Part shown: piece after piece, positions 55,531 to 64,000 of the stretch
Numbering within the stretch: position 1 is the stretch's first letter
Layout: each line of letters opens with the position of its first letter
NCBI RefSeq assembly: GCF_001429165.1
Contig: NZ_LMIR01000002.1
Coordinates: 62,001 to 126,000, forward strand
DNA: 64,000 bases
Source of the DNA: Agromyces sp. Root81
Lineage (GTDB): Bacteria > Actinomycetota > Actinomycetes > Actinomycetales > Microbacteriaceae
Reading direction: 5' to 3'
Notes under the pieces: generated by a model
What the model saw: only the letters and a program-made list of their open reading frames with translations
Database searches by the model: none
Told to the model about the DNA's origin: nothing
Position numbers and translations under genes: made by a program

Positions 55531-56901
55531 TCACTCCGCGGCGGGTTCCTCCGTGGCCGGCGCGACGGCCGGCGCGATGAGCGAGCGGATGTAGTCCCAA
55601 TCGGGATCGGTGGGGTCCACTCCGTTCGCCGGCACGAGTTCGACCGTGGCGATCGGCAGTTCCTTGGTCTTCATCGAGAGGTCCACGAAGTAGCCGAGCA
55701 TCGACTGCGGGATGTCGGTCTTCACGGTGTCCGCGCCCGCGGCCGCGACCTCCTGGAACTTCGCGAGCACGTTCGTCGGCGTGAATTGGTGCAGGACGGC
55801 CTCCTGCAGCACTCGCTGACGGGCCATCCGCTCGTAGTCGCCGCCGGCGGTGCCGTACCTGGCGCGCCCGTACCAGAGGGCGTGGTAGCCGTCGAGGTGC
55901 TGCTGGCCGGGCTCGATCCACCCGTCGACGCCCTCGTTGTCCTCGTCGCCGCCGATCGGGATGCGGACGTCGACGTTGATGTCGACCCCGCCGAGCGCAT
56001 CGATGAGCTGCTGGAATCCCTGCATGTCGATGAGCGCGTAGTACTGGATCTCGAGCCCGGTGATGCCCTCTGCGGCGTCCCTGACGCCCTCGATGCCGGG
56101 TTCACTGCCTTCGGCGACGGCGTTCGGGTACATCTCGGGGCTCTTCAGCTCCACCTCGGTGTAGATCGAGTTGAGCTGGCAGACGTCGACCTCGCAGCCG
56201 TCGATCGCGCCGTAGCCCTCGGGGTAGACGGCCGCGAGCGGCGAGTCCTCGGGGAACGGCACGTACTCGAGGTCGCGCGGCAGGCCGATGGTGACGGCCT
56301 GGCCGGTCTCGGCGTCGATCGAGACGACGGTCATGCTGTCCGGCCGCATGCCCTCGCGGTCGGGGCCGGAGTCGCCGCCGAGCAGCAGGATGTTGTACCG
56401 GCCGTCGACGGGCGGTTCGCTCGGCCCGGTGGGGAACACCGATGCGAGGAAGCCGCTCGTCGTCGTGGCGAAGTAGGCGCCGTACGCTGCGGTGCCCGAG
56501 AGTCCGACCATCACGAGGGTGGTGACCGCGGCGAGCCACACCCTGGCCGACGGCGCCGTCTTCACGAGTCGGACGAGGCGCAGCGTGTCGAACGTCAAGA
56601 TCACCCAGAGGACCGCGTAGAACGCGAGCACCGCGGCGATGATCCAGAGCGTGAACGACATCGAGAAGACCGTGTAGAGGGTCGCGGGCCAGAACAGCCA
56701 CACGACGAAGGCCGCGATCGCGATGGTCCACAGCGCGAGCGTCGCGCCGAGTCCGAACCGGCCGAGCTTGCGGCTGCCTGCGAGTACCTGCGGGGCACCC
56801 GGGATCAGGAAGTTGAGCACGACGAGCCACCACGCGCGGCGGGTCATGACCGTACGCGAGGCGACGTCCGGGTAGCGGATCGGGCTGGCGGCGAGCGTCA
56901 T
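55531..56901 (-). CDS. LytR-CpsA-Psr (LCP) family wall-glycopolymer ligase
   Basis: Protein of 456 aa. About four hydrophobic segments (25-150) precede an extracytoplasmic LCP domain (about 165-400). [25 protein letters not shown] is split here as [12 protein letters not shown] and [24 protein letters not shown] and GARYG-type segment [19 protein letters not shown] carry the conserved Arg and Asp residues binding polyprenyl phosphate. LCP enzymes transfer lipid-linked glycopolymers to peptidoglycan, which suits the locus. ATG 56901 overlaps the purE stop by 4 nt. Confidence 0.88.
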   Translation of the reverse strand: MTLAASPIRYPDVASRTVMTRRAWWLVVLNFLIPGAPQVLAGSRKLGRFGLGATLALWTIAIAAFVVWLFWPATLYTVFSMSFTLWIIAAVLAFYAVLWVILTFDTLRLVRLVKTAPSARVWLAAVTTLVMVGLSGTAAYGAYFATTTSGFLASVFPTGPSEPPVDGRYNILLLGGDSGPDREGMRPDSMTVVSIDAETGQAVTIGLPRDLEYVPFPEDSPLAAVYPEGYGAIDGCEVDVCQLNSIYTEVELKSPEMYPNAVAEGSEPGIEGVRDAAEGITGLEIQYYALIDMQGFQQLIDALGGVDINVDVRIPIGGDEDNEGVDGWIEPGQQHLDGYHALWYGRARYGTAGGDYERMARQRVLQEAVLHQFTPTNVLAKFQEVAAAGADTVKTDIPQSMLGYFVDLSMKTKELPIATVELVPANGVDPTDPDWDYIRSLIAPAVAPATEEPAAE

Positions 56902-57404
56902 CGGTTCTGCTTGAGCCGTTCGTTCTTCTCCTCGACGAGGGCGGCGAGGCCGGACGCGTAGTCGGCGAGCGCCGTGGTGAGGGAGTCGTCGGCGGTCGCG
57001 AGGATCTTCACGGCGATGAGGCCGGCGTTCTTCGCACCGCCGATCGAGACGGTCGCGACCGGCACGCCCGCCGGCATCTGCACGATCGAGAGCAGCGAGT
57101 CGAGGCCGTCGAGACGCGACAGCGGCACCGGCACCCCGACGACCGGCAGCGTCGTCACCGAGGCGAGCATGCCGGGCAGGTGGGCGGCGCCTCCGGCGCC
57201 TGCGATGATGACCTTGAGTCCCCGAGCCGCCGCCTGCTTGCCGTAGGCGATCATCTTCTCGGGCGTGCGGTGCGCCGAGACGACCTCGACCTCGTGCGCG
57301 ACGCCGAACTCGTCGAGCAGAGCGGATGCGTCGCGCATCACGTTCCAGTCGGAGTCGGATCCCATCACGACGCCGACGAGGGGTGCGGTGTTCGTCTCAA
57401 TCAC
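56898..57404 (-). CDS. purE: N5-carboxyaminoimidazole ribonucleotide mutase
   Basis: Protein of 168 aa, de novo purine synthesis. [17 protein letters not shown] (10-26) and [11 protein letters not shown] are PurE class I motifs with the catalytic His, and [11 protein letters not shown] follows. GTG 57404 has a -10 element 7 nt upstream. purK lies upstream on the same strand, 76 bp away. Confidence 0.94.
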   Translation of the reverse strand: MIETNTAPLVGVVMGSDSDWNVMRDASALLDEFGVAHEVEVVSAHRTPEKMIAYGKQAAARGLKVIIAGAGGAAHLPGMLASVTTLPVVGVPVPLSRLDGLDSLLSIVQMPAGVPVATVSIGGAKNAGLIAVKILATADDSLTTALADYASGLAALVEEKNERLKQNR

Positions 57405-57411
57405 TTGATCG

Positions 57412-57417
57412 AGTGTA
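57412..57417 (-). promoter_or_regulatory. Leaderless promoter -10 (TACACT) for purE-LCP
   Basis: On the minus strand TACACT, 7 nt, then GTG at 57404. It fixes the purE start and implies that purE and the LCP gene can be transcribed apart from purK. Confidence 0.6.
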
Positions 57418-57480
57418 GGGCCGCGGGCTGTGAGATGTCCGCAGGGCACGCGGCCGCGGCCACGAGGCGGACCGAGTCAG

Positions 57481-58611
57481 TCAGTCCTGGAAGAACGCCG
57501 CCGTCGCCCGCGCCTCGTACACGACCTCGTCGAGATCGTCGCCCGTCGCGGTGACGTGGCCGATCTTGCGTCCGGGTCGCGGCGCCTTGCCGTAGTTGTG
57601 CACCTTGACCGTGGGATGGTCGAGGAGCGCTTCGGCGTAGCGGTCGGCCAGCGAGCCCTCGACGGGGCCGCCGAGCACGTTCACCATGACCGACCACTCG
57701 TCGCGACTGCCGGTGGCGCCGAGCGGCAGGTCGAGCACGGCACGCAGGTGCTGTTCGAACTGCCCGGTGGTCGAGCCGTCCATCGACCAGTGGCCGCTGT
57801 TGTGCGGCCGCATCGCGAGCTCGTTGACGAGGATGCGCTCATCGCTCGTCTCGAAGAGCTCGACGGCGAGCACGCCCGTGACTCCGAGCCCCTCGGCGAT
57901 CGTGATCGCGACGTCGGCTGCGACATCCGCGAGCCGGCCCGCCGACCGTGGTGCCGGCGCGATGACCTCGCTGCACACGCCGCCCACCTGCACGGTCTCG
58001 ACGAGCGGCCAGGCGACGACCTCGCCGGAGGGGCGACGCGCCACGAGCTGGGCGAGCTCGCGGCGGAAGTCGACGAGCTCCTCGACGAGCAGCGCTCCTG
58101 CGCGCCCGTCCTCGGCGATCGTCGAGAACCACTCGGCGACCTCGGAGGCGCTCCGCACGACGCGCACGCCCTTGCCGTCGTACCCGCCCCGAGGCGTCTT
58201 GACGACCGCGGCGCCGCCGTGGTCGGCGATGAAGTCGTCGAGTTCGACGAGCGTCTCGACGCGGGCCCAGTCGGGCACCGGCAGTCCGAGTTCCGAGAGG
58301 CGTTCGCGCATGACGAGCTTGTCCTGCGCGAAACGCAGTGCGTCGGGCCCGGGGTGCACGGCCACGCCGGCGTCGACGAGCGCCCGCAGCACGTCCTGCG
58401 GCACGTGCTCGTGGTCGAAGGTGATGACGTCGACCTCGCGCGCGAATGCGAGCACCGTGGCCGTGTCGGTGTAGTCGCCGACCCGATCGGCCGCGATCGC
58501 CGCCGACATGCCCTCGGCCTCGGCGAGCACGCGGAGGTCGACTCCGAGTTCGATCGCCGCGGGGATCATCATCCGGGCCAGCTGCCCTCCACCGATCACT
58601 CCGACCCGCAC
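57481..58611 (-). CDS. purK: N5-carboxyaminoimidazole ribonucleotide synthase
   Basis: Protein of about 376 aa, ATP-grasp. VRVGVIGGGQLARMM opens the N-terminal domain; VKTPRGGYDGKGV is the glycine-rich ATP loop, and the NELAMRPHNSGHWSMDG stretch is diagnostic of PurK. GTG 58611 has GGAG 8 nt upstream; ATG 58638 is the alternative but has only a palindrome in front. It works with purE to convert AIR to CAIR. Confidence 0.93.
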   Translation of the reverse strand: MRVGVIGGGQLARMMIPAAIELGVDLRVLAEAEGMSAAIAADRVGDYTDTATVLAFAREVDVITFDHEHVPQDVLRALVDAGVAVHPGPDALRFAQDKLVMRERLSELGLPVPDWARVETLVELDDFIADHGGAAVVKTPRGGYDGKGVRVVRSASEVAEWFSTIAEDGRAGALLVEELVDFRRELAQLVARRPSGEVVAWPLVETVQVGGVCSEVIAPAPRSAGRLADVAADVAITIAEGLGVTGVLAVELFETSDERILVNELAMRPHNSGHWSMDGSTTGQFEQHLRAVLDLPLGATGSRDEWSVMVNVLGGPVEGSLADRYAEALLDHPTVKVHNYGKAPRPGRKIGHVTATGDDLDEVVYEARATAAFFQD

Positions 58612-58639
58612 GCCATGCACTCCGTTCACCGCCGCCATC

Positions 58640-58657
58640 GGCGCCCGCGCGGGCGCC
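58640..58657. promoter_or_regulatory. Perfect 18-bp palindrome at the purK leader
   Basis: GGCGCCCGCGCGGGCGCC is its own reverse complement. It lies between a minus-strand -10 (TAGACT, 58664-58669) and purK, so the mRNA would start at about this element. It could be an operator or a 5'-end hairpin; function unproven. Confidence 0.45.
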
Positions 58658-58686
58658 CAGTTCAGTCTAGGCTGCGCCCGACGGCA

Positions 58687-58692
58687 TAGGAT
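58687..58692 (+). promoter_or_regulatory. Leaderless promoter -10 (TAGGAT) for gtrA
   Basis: TAGGAT, 6 nt, then GTG at 58699. The alternative GTG at 58693 would start directly at the -10 end, so 58699 is preferred. Confidence 0.6.
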
Positions 58693-58698
58693 GTGCCG

Positions 58699-59334
58699 GT
58701 GTCCACCCGCCTCGCGAGCGCCATCCAACGCCTCTGGGACGGCCTGCTCGCGTACGCGGTGAAGTTCGGCGTCGTGGGCCTCATCGGGCTCGTCATCGAC
58801 GTCGCGCTCTTCAACGCGCTGCGGCTCGGCGTCTTCGGCGAGGGTCACTGGGCGCAGTCGGCGATCGGTGCGAAGACCATCTCGACGAGCGTCGCCATCG
58901 TCTTCAACTGGCTGGGAAACCGCTACTGGACCTTCCGCACCCACCGCCGCCGCAACTACGTGCGCGAGTTCCTCGAGTACGCGATCGTCTCGCTCGGCGG
59001 CATGGCGATCGCACTCGGATGCCTCTGGCTCAGCCACCATTGGCTCGGGTACACGAGCCTCGTGGCCGACAACATCGCGACGAACGTGGTCGGCCTGGGG
59101 CTCGGCACGGCGTTCCGCTTCGTGCTCTACCGGTACTGGGTCTTCGGCCACCATCGCGCCGACGGGCTCTCGAACCTCGCGCGCGTCGAAGAGGCGCAGC
59201 GCTCCCTCTTCGAGGAACCCGACACGCACGCCGCTCCGGTCGAGGAACCGGTCGCCGAGGCATCCGACAGCGAAGCGGATGTCTCGGCGCCCGCGCCCGC
59301 CGACGCGGTCACCGGTCCCGGCGACCGCGCCTGA
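58699..59334 (+). CDS. GtrA family membrane protein
   Basis: Protein of 211 aa. Four hydrophobic segments span about 15-145, starting FGVVGLIGLVIDVALFNAL, with the GtrA-typical VFNWLGNRYWTFR between helices two and three and FRFVLYRYWVFG at the end. An acidic/Ala-Pro tail of about 60 residues follows. GtrA proteins are thought to help flip polyprenyl-phosphate sugars. No GtrB partner is adjacent; one is at 46887-47903. Confidence 0.85.
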   Translation: MSTRLASAIQRLWDGLLAYAVKFGVVGLIGLVIDVALFNALRLGVFGEGHWAQSAIGAKTISTSVAIVFNWLGNRYWTFRTHRRRNYVREFLEYAIVSLGGMAIALGCLWLSHHWLGYTSLVADNIATNVVGLGLGTAFRFVLYRYWVFGHHRADGLSNLARVEEAQRSLFEEPDTHAAPVEEPVAEASDSEADVSAPAPADAVTGPGDRA

Positions 59335-59350
59335 GCTGGCGGTCGGGCGT

Positions 59351-60190
59351 CTACTCCGCCGGTTCGGCGGTCGGCTGGAACCAGGGCGGATACACCGCGA
59401 CGCGGGCACGCACTCCTGCGCTGGCGAGCTCGGCCCGCACCCGGTCGCGCACCGGCTCGTTCGCCACCGCGATGAGCGCCACGTCGTCGAGCGGGAGGCA
59501 TTCGCGCACGAGCAGCTCCGCACCGTCGAGTCCGGACCCCGCTTCGTCGCGGTGCAGGCGCTGCAGCATGCGCTGCACGTCGGACCACTCGGTCGCGACG
59601 GCCGCGCCGGTCACCGCGGCATCCGCTTCGCTCACGACGATCGTGCCCGGCACCTCGGCCTTGTCGCCCTGCGCGCTCGTGAGCGAGCTCACGAAGATGA
59701 CGAAGTCGGCCGGCGCCCGCTTCACGGCGTCCTCATGGAGCCGCGGGTCGGGCGTCGCCGTTCGCACGGCGTTCCAGACGTGCGCGTCGGTCGTCAGCAG
59801 GAACGGCACGTAGTCGGCGATGACCGCATCGGTGCCGTCGATCGCGGCACCGCGCCGGTACTCGCGGGCGTGCGGCGCAGCGAGGTCGACGACCGGCACC
59901 GCGCCCGCCGCGTCCGCCAGCAACGCACCGGCGTCGAGGATCGGCGGCAGGTTGTCGATGTGCGTCACGTGGTAGATGCGCATCGCCTTCAGGTCGAGGC
60001 GCGGTGCGTCGGAGGCGATCATCGGTCGCGAGGCTCCGGGGACGCGCGCCGGCGGGCGGCCGCTCCTCGTCGTCGAGGATCGCGCAGATCGGGCCACCGG
60101 GGCGGGCGCAGGCTTCGCCTCGGGCTCCGGTGGGGGGAAGCAGATGGCGCAGAGGCCGTCATCGAAACCGTGTTTGCATTCGTCGGCCAA
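59351..60190 (-). CDS. DarT-like (DUF4433) protein with N-terminal zinc-ribbon-like motif
   Basis: Protein of 279 aa. The N-terminus CKHGFDDGLCAIC has paired cysteines that could bind zinc. A Pro/Arg-rich linker leads to a DarT/DUF4433 domain from about 70: RIYHVTHIDNLPPILDAGAL, then IADYVPFLLTT, and GAELLVRECLPLDDVALI, whose Glu sits where the DarT catalytic Glu lies. DarT enzymes ADP-ribosylate thymidine in single-stranded DNA. No DarG-type macrodomain antitoxin is adjacent. TTG 60190 has GAAGGG 6 nt upstream. Confidence 0.7.
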   Translation of the reverse strand: MADECKHGFDDGLCAICFPPPEPEAKPAPAPVARSARSSTTRSGRPPARVPGASRPMIASDAPRLDLKAMRIYHVTHIDNLPPILDAGALLADAAGAVPVVDLAAPHAREYRRGAAIDGTDAVIADYVPFLLTTDAHVWNAVRTATPDPRLHEDAVKRAPADFVIFVSSLTSAQGDKAEVPGTIVVSEADAAVTGAAVATEWSDVQRMLQRLHRDEAGSGLDGAELLVRECLPLDDVALIAVANEPVRDRVRAELASAGVRARVAVYPPWFQPTAEPAE

Positions 60191-60287
60191 GAGGAACCCT
60201 TCATCGTGCGGCTCGCGCTCGGGCGACGCGAGACCACCTGTCAACGTTACGTCCTTTGGAGGCGTCCCGCTGCACGATCGCTCAGGT

Positions 60288-60851
60288 TCAGCGTCCGCCC
60301 CATGCCACGGTGTCGCCGTCGATCATGGATTGCTCGGCCCGACGGCGGTCGGCGACGCGCGAATGCTCCTCGCCCATGAGCTCCTGGAGCGCGCCCTGCA
60401 CGAGGGCCGGCTTCGGCACGTCCTTCAGCACGAACGGCTGTTCGTGGCCCGTGTTGATGCGCACATCGCCCGAGCCGAACGCGCTCTGGAGCCACGTGCG
60501 ACGCACCGTCACGTCGTAGCCCCGGCTGTGCAGCATCTCCTGCCGCACCCGCACGAAGATGCCGCTGCGCACGATGATCCGCCGCGTCGTGATCGTGGTG
60601 CGCCGCGTGAGCCAGGCGAGGAAGGGCAGGAACGCGCCGAGCAGGGCGACGAGCGCGGCCGCGCCGATGATCGCGAGCTCCTGCCAGAGTTCGGGAACCA
60701 CGCCGACGCCGTAGGCCGTCGCTCCGGCCAGCACGATGAGCAGGATCGCCGGAACGGTCAGCACACGGGCGTGGCGCCGCAACCGGGCCACGACGCGCTC
60801 CGGCGGCTGCGCCGGCGGCACGGTCGCCTCGGGTGTCGCGGCAGGCCTCAT
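60288..60851 (-). CDS. PH-domain (bPH2-type) membrane protein
   Basis: Protein of 187 aa. Two hydrophobic segments (about 30-50 and 58-82) are followed by a bacterial PH domain (RRTTITTRRIIVRSGIFVR onward, to about 155) and a charged tail. ATG 60851 lies 7 nt after the birA stop, so it is probably co-transcribed with birA. Function unknown; such proteins are common beside birA in actinobacteria. Confidence 0.8.
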   Translation of the reverse strand: MRPAATPEATVPPAQPPERVVARLRRHARVLTVPAILLIVLAGATAYGVGVVPELWQELAIIGAAALVALLGAFLPFLAWLTRRTTITTRRIIVRSGIFVRVRQEMLHSRGYDVTVRRTWLQSAFGSGDVRINTGHEQPFVLKDVPKPALVQGALQELMGEEHSRVADRRRAEQSMIDGDTVAWGGR

Positions 60852-60858
60852 ACGCCCA

Positions 60859-61788
60859 TTAATACCGCAGGTGCGTCACGTCCCCTGCGGCGACAGACCA
60901 CGGCTCGCCGTTCTCGCGGTCGATCACGACGAGTCGGCCGTCGCCGTCGAGCCGTTCTGCACGTCCGAGGAGCTCGCGGTCGCCGGGCAGCTCCACGCGG
61001 ACATCACCGCCGATCGTGCCGCAGAGCGCCGTGACCCTGGCGGCGATGCCGCTCGCCTCGGCGTCGCCGCCCGACCGGGCGAATGCGTCGAACAGCTCGA
61101 GGAAGGTGCCGAGATAGTCGGCGAGCACGGCGTCGGCGTCGGGCTGCTCACCGGTGACGAGCAGCAGCGATGTCGAGGTCAGCGTCGGCAGGTCGTGCTC
61201 GTCGAGGGTGAGGTTGAGTCCGGCACCCACGATCACGGCCCCTGAATCGGGCAGCAGCTCCGACAGGATGCCGCAGATCTTGTACCCGGAGACGAGCACG
61301 TCGTTCGGCCACTTGAGCTCGACGTCGACCCCGCCGCTCTCGTCGGGGCGTTCCGTCTCCTCCGGGCGCGGTCCGCGCCGGCGACGACGGGGGGCGGCGG
61401 CCGGAGGCCCGTCCCCCGGCTCCGACCCGGCGACGGCGGCCGCGGTCGCCTGCAGGTGCGGCTCGACTGCGCGCTGCACCGCCTCGGTCATCGCGGCACC
61501 GGCGATGAGCGGGATCCATCCGTAGGCGTCGGGCGGGAACGCCGGGCCCCCGGCGAGCCCGGGGCGCAGCAGCACCGAGATCGCGAGGGTCTTGCCCGTC
61601 GGCGCGAGCCAGACGCGGCCGAGGCGCCCGCGGCCGCGCGTCTGGTTGTCGGTGACGAGCGCCGCGCCGTGACCCCACTCCGCGGCATCCGATCCGCTCG
61701 CCGCTTCGCGCAGCTCGTCGTTGGTCGACCCGACCTCGTCGCGGAACTCGAACCTCGGCACCGCCGCGCGCGAACGCTCCCAATCCAT
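60859..61788 (-). CDS. birA: Biotin--[acetyl-CoA-carboxylase] ligase
   Basis: Protein of 309 aa. STNDELREA (21-29), DNQTRGRGRLGRVW (47-60) and VELKWPNDVLVSGYKICGIL (156-175) are the BirA catalytic motifs, and a C-terminal SH3-like domain follows. No N-terminal DNA-binding domain is present, so it is not a repressor. Residues about 112-154 are an unusual Ala/Pro/Arg-rich insert before KWPND. It diverges from the carboxylase gene whose partner subunit it biotinylates. Confidence 0.92.
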   Translation of the reverse strand: MDWERSRAAVPRFEFRDEVGSTNDELREAASGSDAAEWGHGAALVTDNQTRGRGRLGRVWLAPTGKTLAISVLLRPGLAGGPAFPPDAYGWIPLIAGAAMTEAVQRAVEPHLQATAAAVAGSEPGDGPPAAAPRRRRRGPRPEETERPDESGGVDVELKWPNDVLVSGYKICGILSELLPDSGAVIVGAGLNLTLDEHDLPTLTSTSLLLVTGEQPDADAVLADYLGTFLELFDAFARSGGDAEASGIAARVTALCGTIGGDVRVELPGDRELLGRAERLDGDGRLVVIDRENGEPWSVAAGDVTHLRY

Positions 61789-61794
61789 GCGATC

Positions 61795-61800
61795 ACCCTA
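61795..61800 (-). promoter_or_regulatory. Leaderless promoter -10 (TAGGGT) for birA
   Basis: On the minus strand TAGGGT, 6 nt, then ATG at 61788, with no Shine-Dalgarno sequence. Confidence 0.6.
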
Positions 61801-61897
61801 CCCAGCCGGGCTCACGCCCACTCGCATGGCGATAGCCACCAGCGGCGGGACCGTTTTTGTAGGAATCCCTCAACGAAGACGGCCAACTGCTCAGCGG

Positions 61898-61903
61898 TAG
61901 AGT
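61898..61903 (+). promoter_or_regulatory. Leaderless promoter -10 (TAGAGT) for the acyl-CoA carboxylase operon
   Basis: TAGAGT, 7 nt, then GTG at 61911. The in-frame GTG at 61902 falls inside the -10 itself and is rejected. Confidence 0.65.
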
Positions 61904-61910
61904 GAACGGC

Positions 61911-63509
61911 GTGACCGAAGCGACTGACGGCCCCGACCTCTCCACGACCGCCGGCAAGCTCGCCGACCTCAAGCTGCGCTACCACGAAGCCGTGACGGCG
62001 TCTGGTGAGGCGGCGATCGAGAAGCAGCACGCCAAAGGCAAGATGACGGCGCGCGAGCGCATCGCCGAGCTCCTCGACCCGGGCTCGTTCGTCGAGCTCG
62101 ACGAGTTCGTGCGGCACCGCACCCACGCGTTCGGCATGGAGGCCAAGCGCCCCTACGGCGACGCCGTCGTCACGGGCACCGGTACGATCCACGGCCGCCA
62201 GGTGGCCGTGTACTCGCAGGACTTCACGATCTTCGGCGGCTCGCTCGGCGAGGTCGCGGGCGAGAAGATCATCAAGGTCATGGAGCTCGCGCTGAAGACC
62301 GGCGTGCCGATCATCGGCATCCTCGACTCCGGCGGCGCGCGCATCCAGGAGGGCGTCGTCGCCCTCGGCAAGTACGGCGAGATCTTCCGCCGCAACACGC
62401 AGGCCTCCGGTGTCATCCCGCAGATCTCGATCGTGTGCGGCCCCGCAGCCGGCGGCGCGGTCTACTCCCCCGCCCTCACCGACTTCGTCATCATGGTCGA
62501 CAAGACGAGCCAGATGTTCGTCACCGGTCCCGACGTCATCAAGACCGTCACCGGCGAAGACGTCGGCATGGAGGAGCTCGGCGGCGCGCTGACGCACAAC
62601 ACGGTCTCGGGCGTCGCCCACTACCTCGCGAGCGACGAGTCTGACGCGCTCGACTACGCGCGCACCCTCGTCTCGTTCCTCCCCGACAACAACATGACGG
62701 ATGCCCCGGTGTACGACGCCGAGCCCGAGCTCGAGATCACCGACGAGGACCGCCGGCTGAACACCGTCATCCCCGATTCGCCGAACCAGCCCTACGACAT
62801 GCACGCGGTGATCGAGGGCATCGTCGACCACGGGGACTTCCTCGAGGTGCAGCCGCTGTTCGCCCCGAACATCGTCGTGGGCTTCGCCCGCGTCGAGGGC
62901 CGCTCGGTCGGCATCATCGCGAACCAGCCGAGCCAGATGGCCGGCACGCTGAACATCGCTGCCGGCGAGAAGGCCTCGCGCTTCGTGCGCTTCTGCGACG
63001 CGTTCTCGATCCCGATCCTGACCCTCGTCGACGTGCCGGGCTACCTTCCGGGCACCGACCAGGAGTGGACCGGCGTCATCCGCCGCGGTGCGAAGCTCCT
63101 CTACGCCTACGCCGAGGCCACCGTGCCGCTCGTCACGGTCATCACGCGCAAGGCGTACGGCGGCGCCTACATCGTCATGGGCTCCAAGCAGCTCGGCGCC
63201 GACATCAACCTCGCCTGGCCGACGGCCGAGATCGCGGTGATGGGCGGCCAGGGCGCTGTCAACATCCTCTACCGCGGCGAGATCAAGCGCGCAGAAGAGG
63301 CCGGCGAAGACGTCGCCGCCGTCCGCACGAAGCTCGCGAACGAGTACACCTACAACGTGGCGTCGCCGTTCCTCGCCGCCGAGCGAGGCGAGCTCGACGG
63401 CGTGATCGAGCCGGCGGCCACCCGCGTCGCGGTCGTGAAGGCGCTCCGGGCGCTCCGTACCAAGCGCGCGAGCCTGCCGGCCAAGAAGCACGGGAACATC
63501 CCGCTGTAG
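61911..63509 (+). CDS. Acyl-CoA (propionyl-CoA) carboxylase beta subunit
   Basis: Protein of 532 aa, carboxyltransferase. [17 protein letters not shown] (44-60), [10 protein letters not shown] and [16 protein letters not shown] form the N-domain acyl-CoA site. [13 protein letters not shown] and [13 protein letters not shown] give the C-domain biotin site. The product family is PccB/AccD-type, working with a biotinylated alpha subunit encoded elsewhere. The epsilon subunit gene follows 8 nt downstream. Confidence 0.93.
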   Translation: MTEATDGPDLSTTAGKLADLKLRYHEAVTASGEAAIEKQHAKGKMTARERIAELLDPGSFVELDEFVRHRTHAFGMEAKRPYGDAVVTGTGTIHGRQVAVYSQDFTIFGGSLGEVAGEKIIKVMELALKTGVPIIGILDSGGARIQEGVVALGKYGEIFRRNTQASGVIPQISIVCGPAAGGAVYSPALTDFVIMVDKTSQMFVTGPDVIKTVTGEDVGMEELGGALTHNTVSGVAHYLASDESDALDYARTLVSFLPDNNMTDAPVYDAEPELEITDEDRRLNTVIPDSPNQPYDMHAVIEGIVDHGDFLEVQPLFAPNIVVGFARVEGRSVGIIANQPSQMAGTLNIAAGEKASRFVRFCDAFSIPILTLVDVPGYLPGTDQEWTGVIRRGAKLLYAYAEATVPLVTVITRKAYGGAYIVMGSKQLGADINLAWPTAEIAVMGGQGAVNILYRGEIKRAEEAGEDVAAVRTKLANEYTYNVASPFLAAERGELDGVIEPAATRVAVVKALRALRTKRASLPAKKHGNIPL

Positions 63510-63517
63510 GGGGCGAC

Positions 63518-63748
63518 ATGAGCGACGACACCGACGATCGCGCCGCTGCGCTGCGTTTCGAGACCCGACTGGTCACCCCCGATGACGCCGCGGCGGTCAC
63601 TGCCGTGCTGCTCGGCGCGCTCGACGAGGAGTCGTCGGCTGCGGCATCCGCCCCCGACCCGGGCCGCAGCGCCTGGGTGCGCGGCGACGGCGCCATGCGA
63701 CAGCCGTTGGTCGTCGGACCCGGCCGTTGGGTGCGCGGCGGGCGCTGA
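63518..63748 (+). CDS. Acyl-CoA carboxylase epsilon subunit
   Basis: Protein of 76 aa. LRFETRLVTPDDAAAVTAVL near the N-terminus and the Trp in SAWVRGDG with a basic C-terminus fit the actinobacterial AccE/epsilon subunits, which stabilise the alpha-beta complex. ATG 63518 follows GGGGGCGAC upstream. Its position right after the beta subunit is the standard one. Confidence 0.8.
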   Translation: MSDDTDDRAAALRFETRLVTPDDAAAVTAVLLGALDEESSAAASAPDPGRSAWVRGDGAMRQPLVVGPGRWVRGGR

Positions 63749-63827
63749 CCCCGCTGTCCCCCGATTTCCACCGCCCCGGAATCGCCGATCAGCGCCGGAT
63801 GCCCGGAACATGGCGAATCCGTCGAAA

Positions 63828-63848
63828 GGGGGACACTCCGTGTCCCCC
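63828..63848. terminator. Hairpin after the carboxylase operon
   Basis: GGGGGACAC and GTGTCCCCC form a 9-bp stem with a TCC loop, 80 bp after the epsilon stop. No U-tract follows. It probably ends the operon. Confidence 0.55.
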
Positions 63849-63860
63849 GAAATGATGACT

Positions 63861-63891
63861 TTGCGAACCGCGGTTCGTGCTCCAGTATTGT
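63861..63891 (+). promoter_or_regulatory. Candidate promoter with a palindrome between its boxes
   Basis: TTGCGA (63861-63866) and TATTGT (63886-63891) are 19 nt apart. The 14-bp perfect palindrome CGAACCGCGGTTCG (63864-63877) overlaps the -35 and the spacer, the usual position of a repressor site. The downstream gene is beyond the window. Confidence 0.45.
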
Positions 63892-63920
63892 CAGTGCAGG
63901 CTCCACAGGAGTCGCCACCG

Positions 63921-63942
63921 CCACCGGTCGGGTAACCGGTGG
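63921..63942. repeat. Inverted repeat near the right edge
   Basis: CCACCGGT and ACCGGTGG (8 bp, loop CGGGTA) lie downstream of the candidate promoter and could form a leader hairpin. The region 63749-64000 otherwise contains no recognisable gene. Confidence 0.45.
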
Positions 63943-64000
63943 CAGTTGGGGGCGAGTCAGGGCGACATTCGGGTTGTCGCCGCGACTCGGGCTTGATGGG

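Noticed and set aside
60859..60864. TATTAA as a leaderless -10 for the PH-domain gene
   Set aside because: It overlaps the birA stop codon in a 7-nt gap between co-directional genes, so co-transcription is simpler; the match to TAnnnT also fails at the last base.

Overview
The window looks like a high-GC actinobacterial chromosome, most likely Microbacteriaceae (Agromyces- or Microbacterium-like). This rests on strong G/C third-position bias, frequent GTG/TTG starts, 4-nt start/stop overlaps, many apparently leaderless promoters, GlfT1/GlfT2-type galactofuranosyltransferases, and a right-hand block LCP-purE-purK-gtrA-PH protein-birA-acyl-CoA carboxylase beta/epsilon. The genus is an inference. 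No tRNA, rRNA, IS element, phage gene or CRISPR array was seen.

About 249-55,390 is one very large surface-glycan locus. The left end holds two complete nonulosonic (sialic-acid-like) sugar pathways side by side. The pseudaminic acid set (1,719-8,159) lies in opposed units: pseF-aldo/keto reductase-pseG leftward, pseB-pseC-pseI rightward, pseH leftward. The legionaminic acid set (10,776-19,389) is one tightly packed rightward operon: legB-legC-legG-legI-neuD/legH-like-ptmE-Gfo/Idh oxidoreductase-legF-ptmA-like. Two large GT-B-like proteins (249-1,715 and 8,156-9,958) flank the pse genes, share an HP...STVG-E...GIPV pattern, and are the best candidates for nonulosonate transferases.

Next come two O-antigen-ligase/polymerase-like membrane proteins in tandem, a Wzx-like flippase, a full-length GlfT2-like galactofuranosyltransferase, other glycosyltransferases, a nucleotide-sugar 6-dehydrogenase, a 3-amino-3,6-dideoxyhexose pair (fdtA/fdtB-like), a PglK-like ABC flippase, and GDP-fucose synthesis (gmd, fcl). 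Then follow polyprenyl-phosphate glycosyltransferases with GtrA/DUF2304 partners, a secreted lysozyme-like repeat protein with a lipoprotein, glf (UDP-Galf supply), a YfhO-like membrane protein, a GtrA-GT2 fusion, rmlA/C/B/D (dTDP-rhamnose), a GlfT1-like enzyme and a GT4. An LCP ligase at 55,531-56,901 could attach the finished polymer to peptidoglycan.

The likely product is therefore a wall- or lipid-linked glycopolymer that may contain pseudaminic and legionaminic acids, galactofuranose, rhamnose, fucose and a 3-acetamido-dideoxyhexose. No flagellar gene is present to suggest flagellin as the acceptor. No initiating polyprenyl-phosphate hexose-1-phosphate transferase was recognised in the window. 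From 56,898 rightward the genes are housekeeping: purine synthesis, a DarT-like protein, biotin ligase and acyl-CoA carboxylase.
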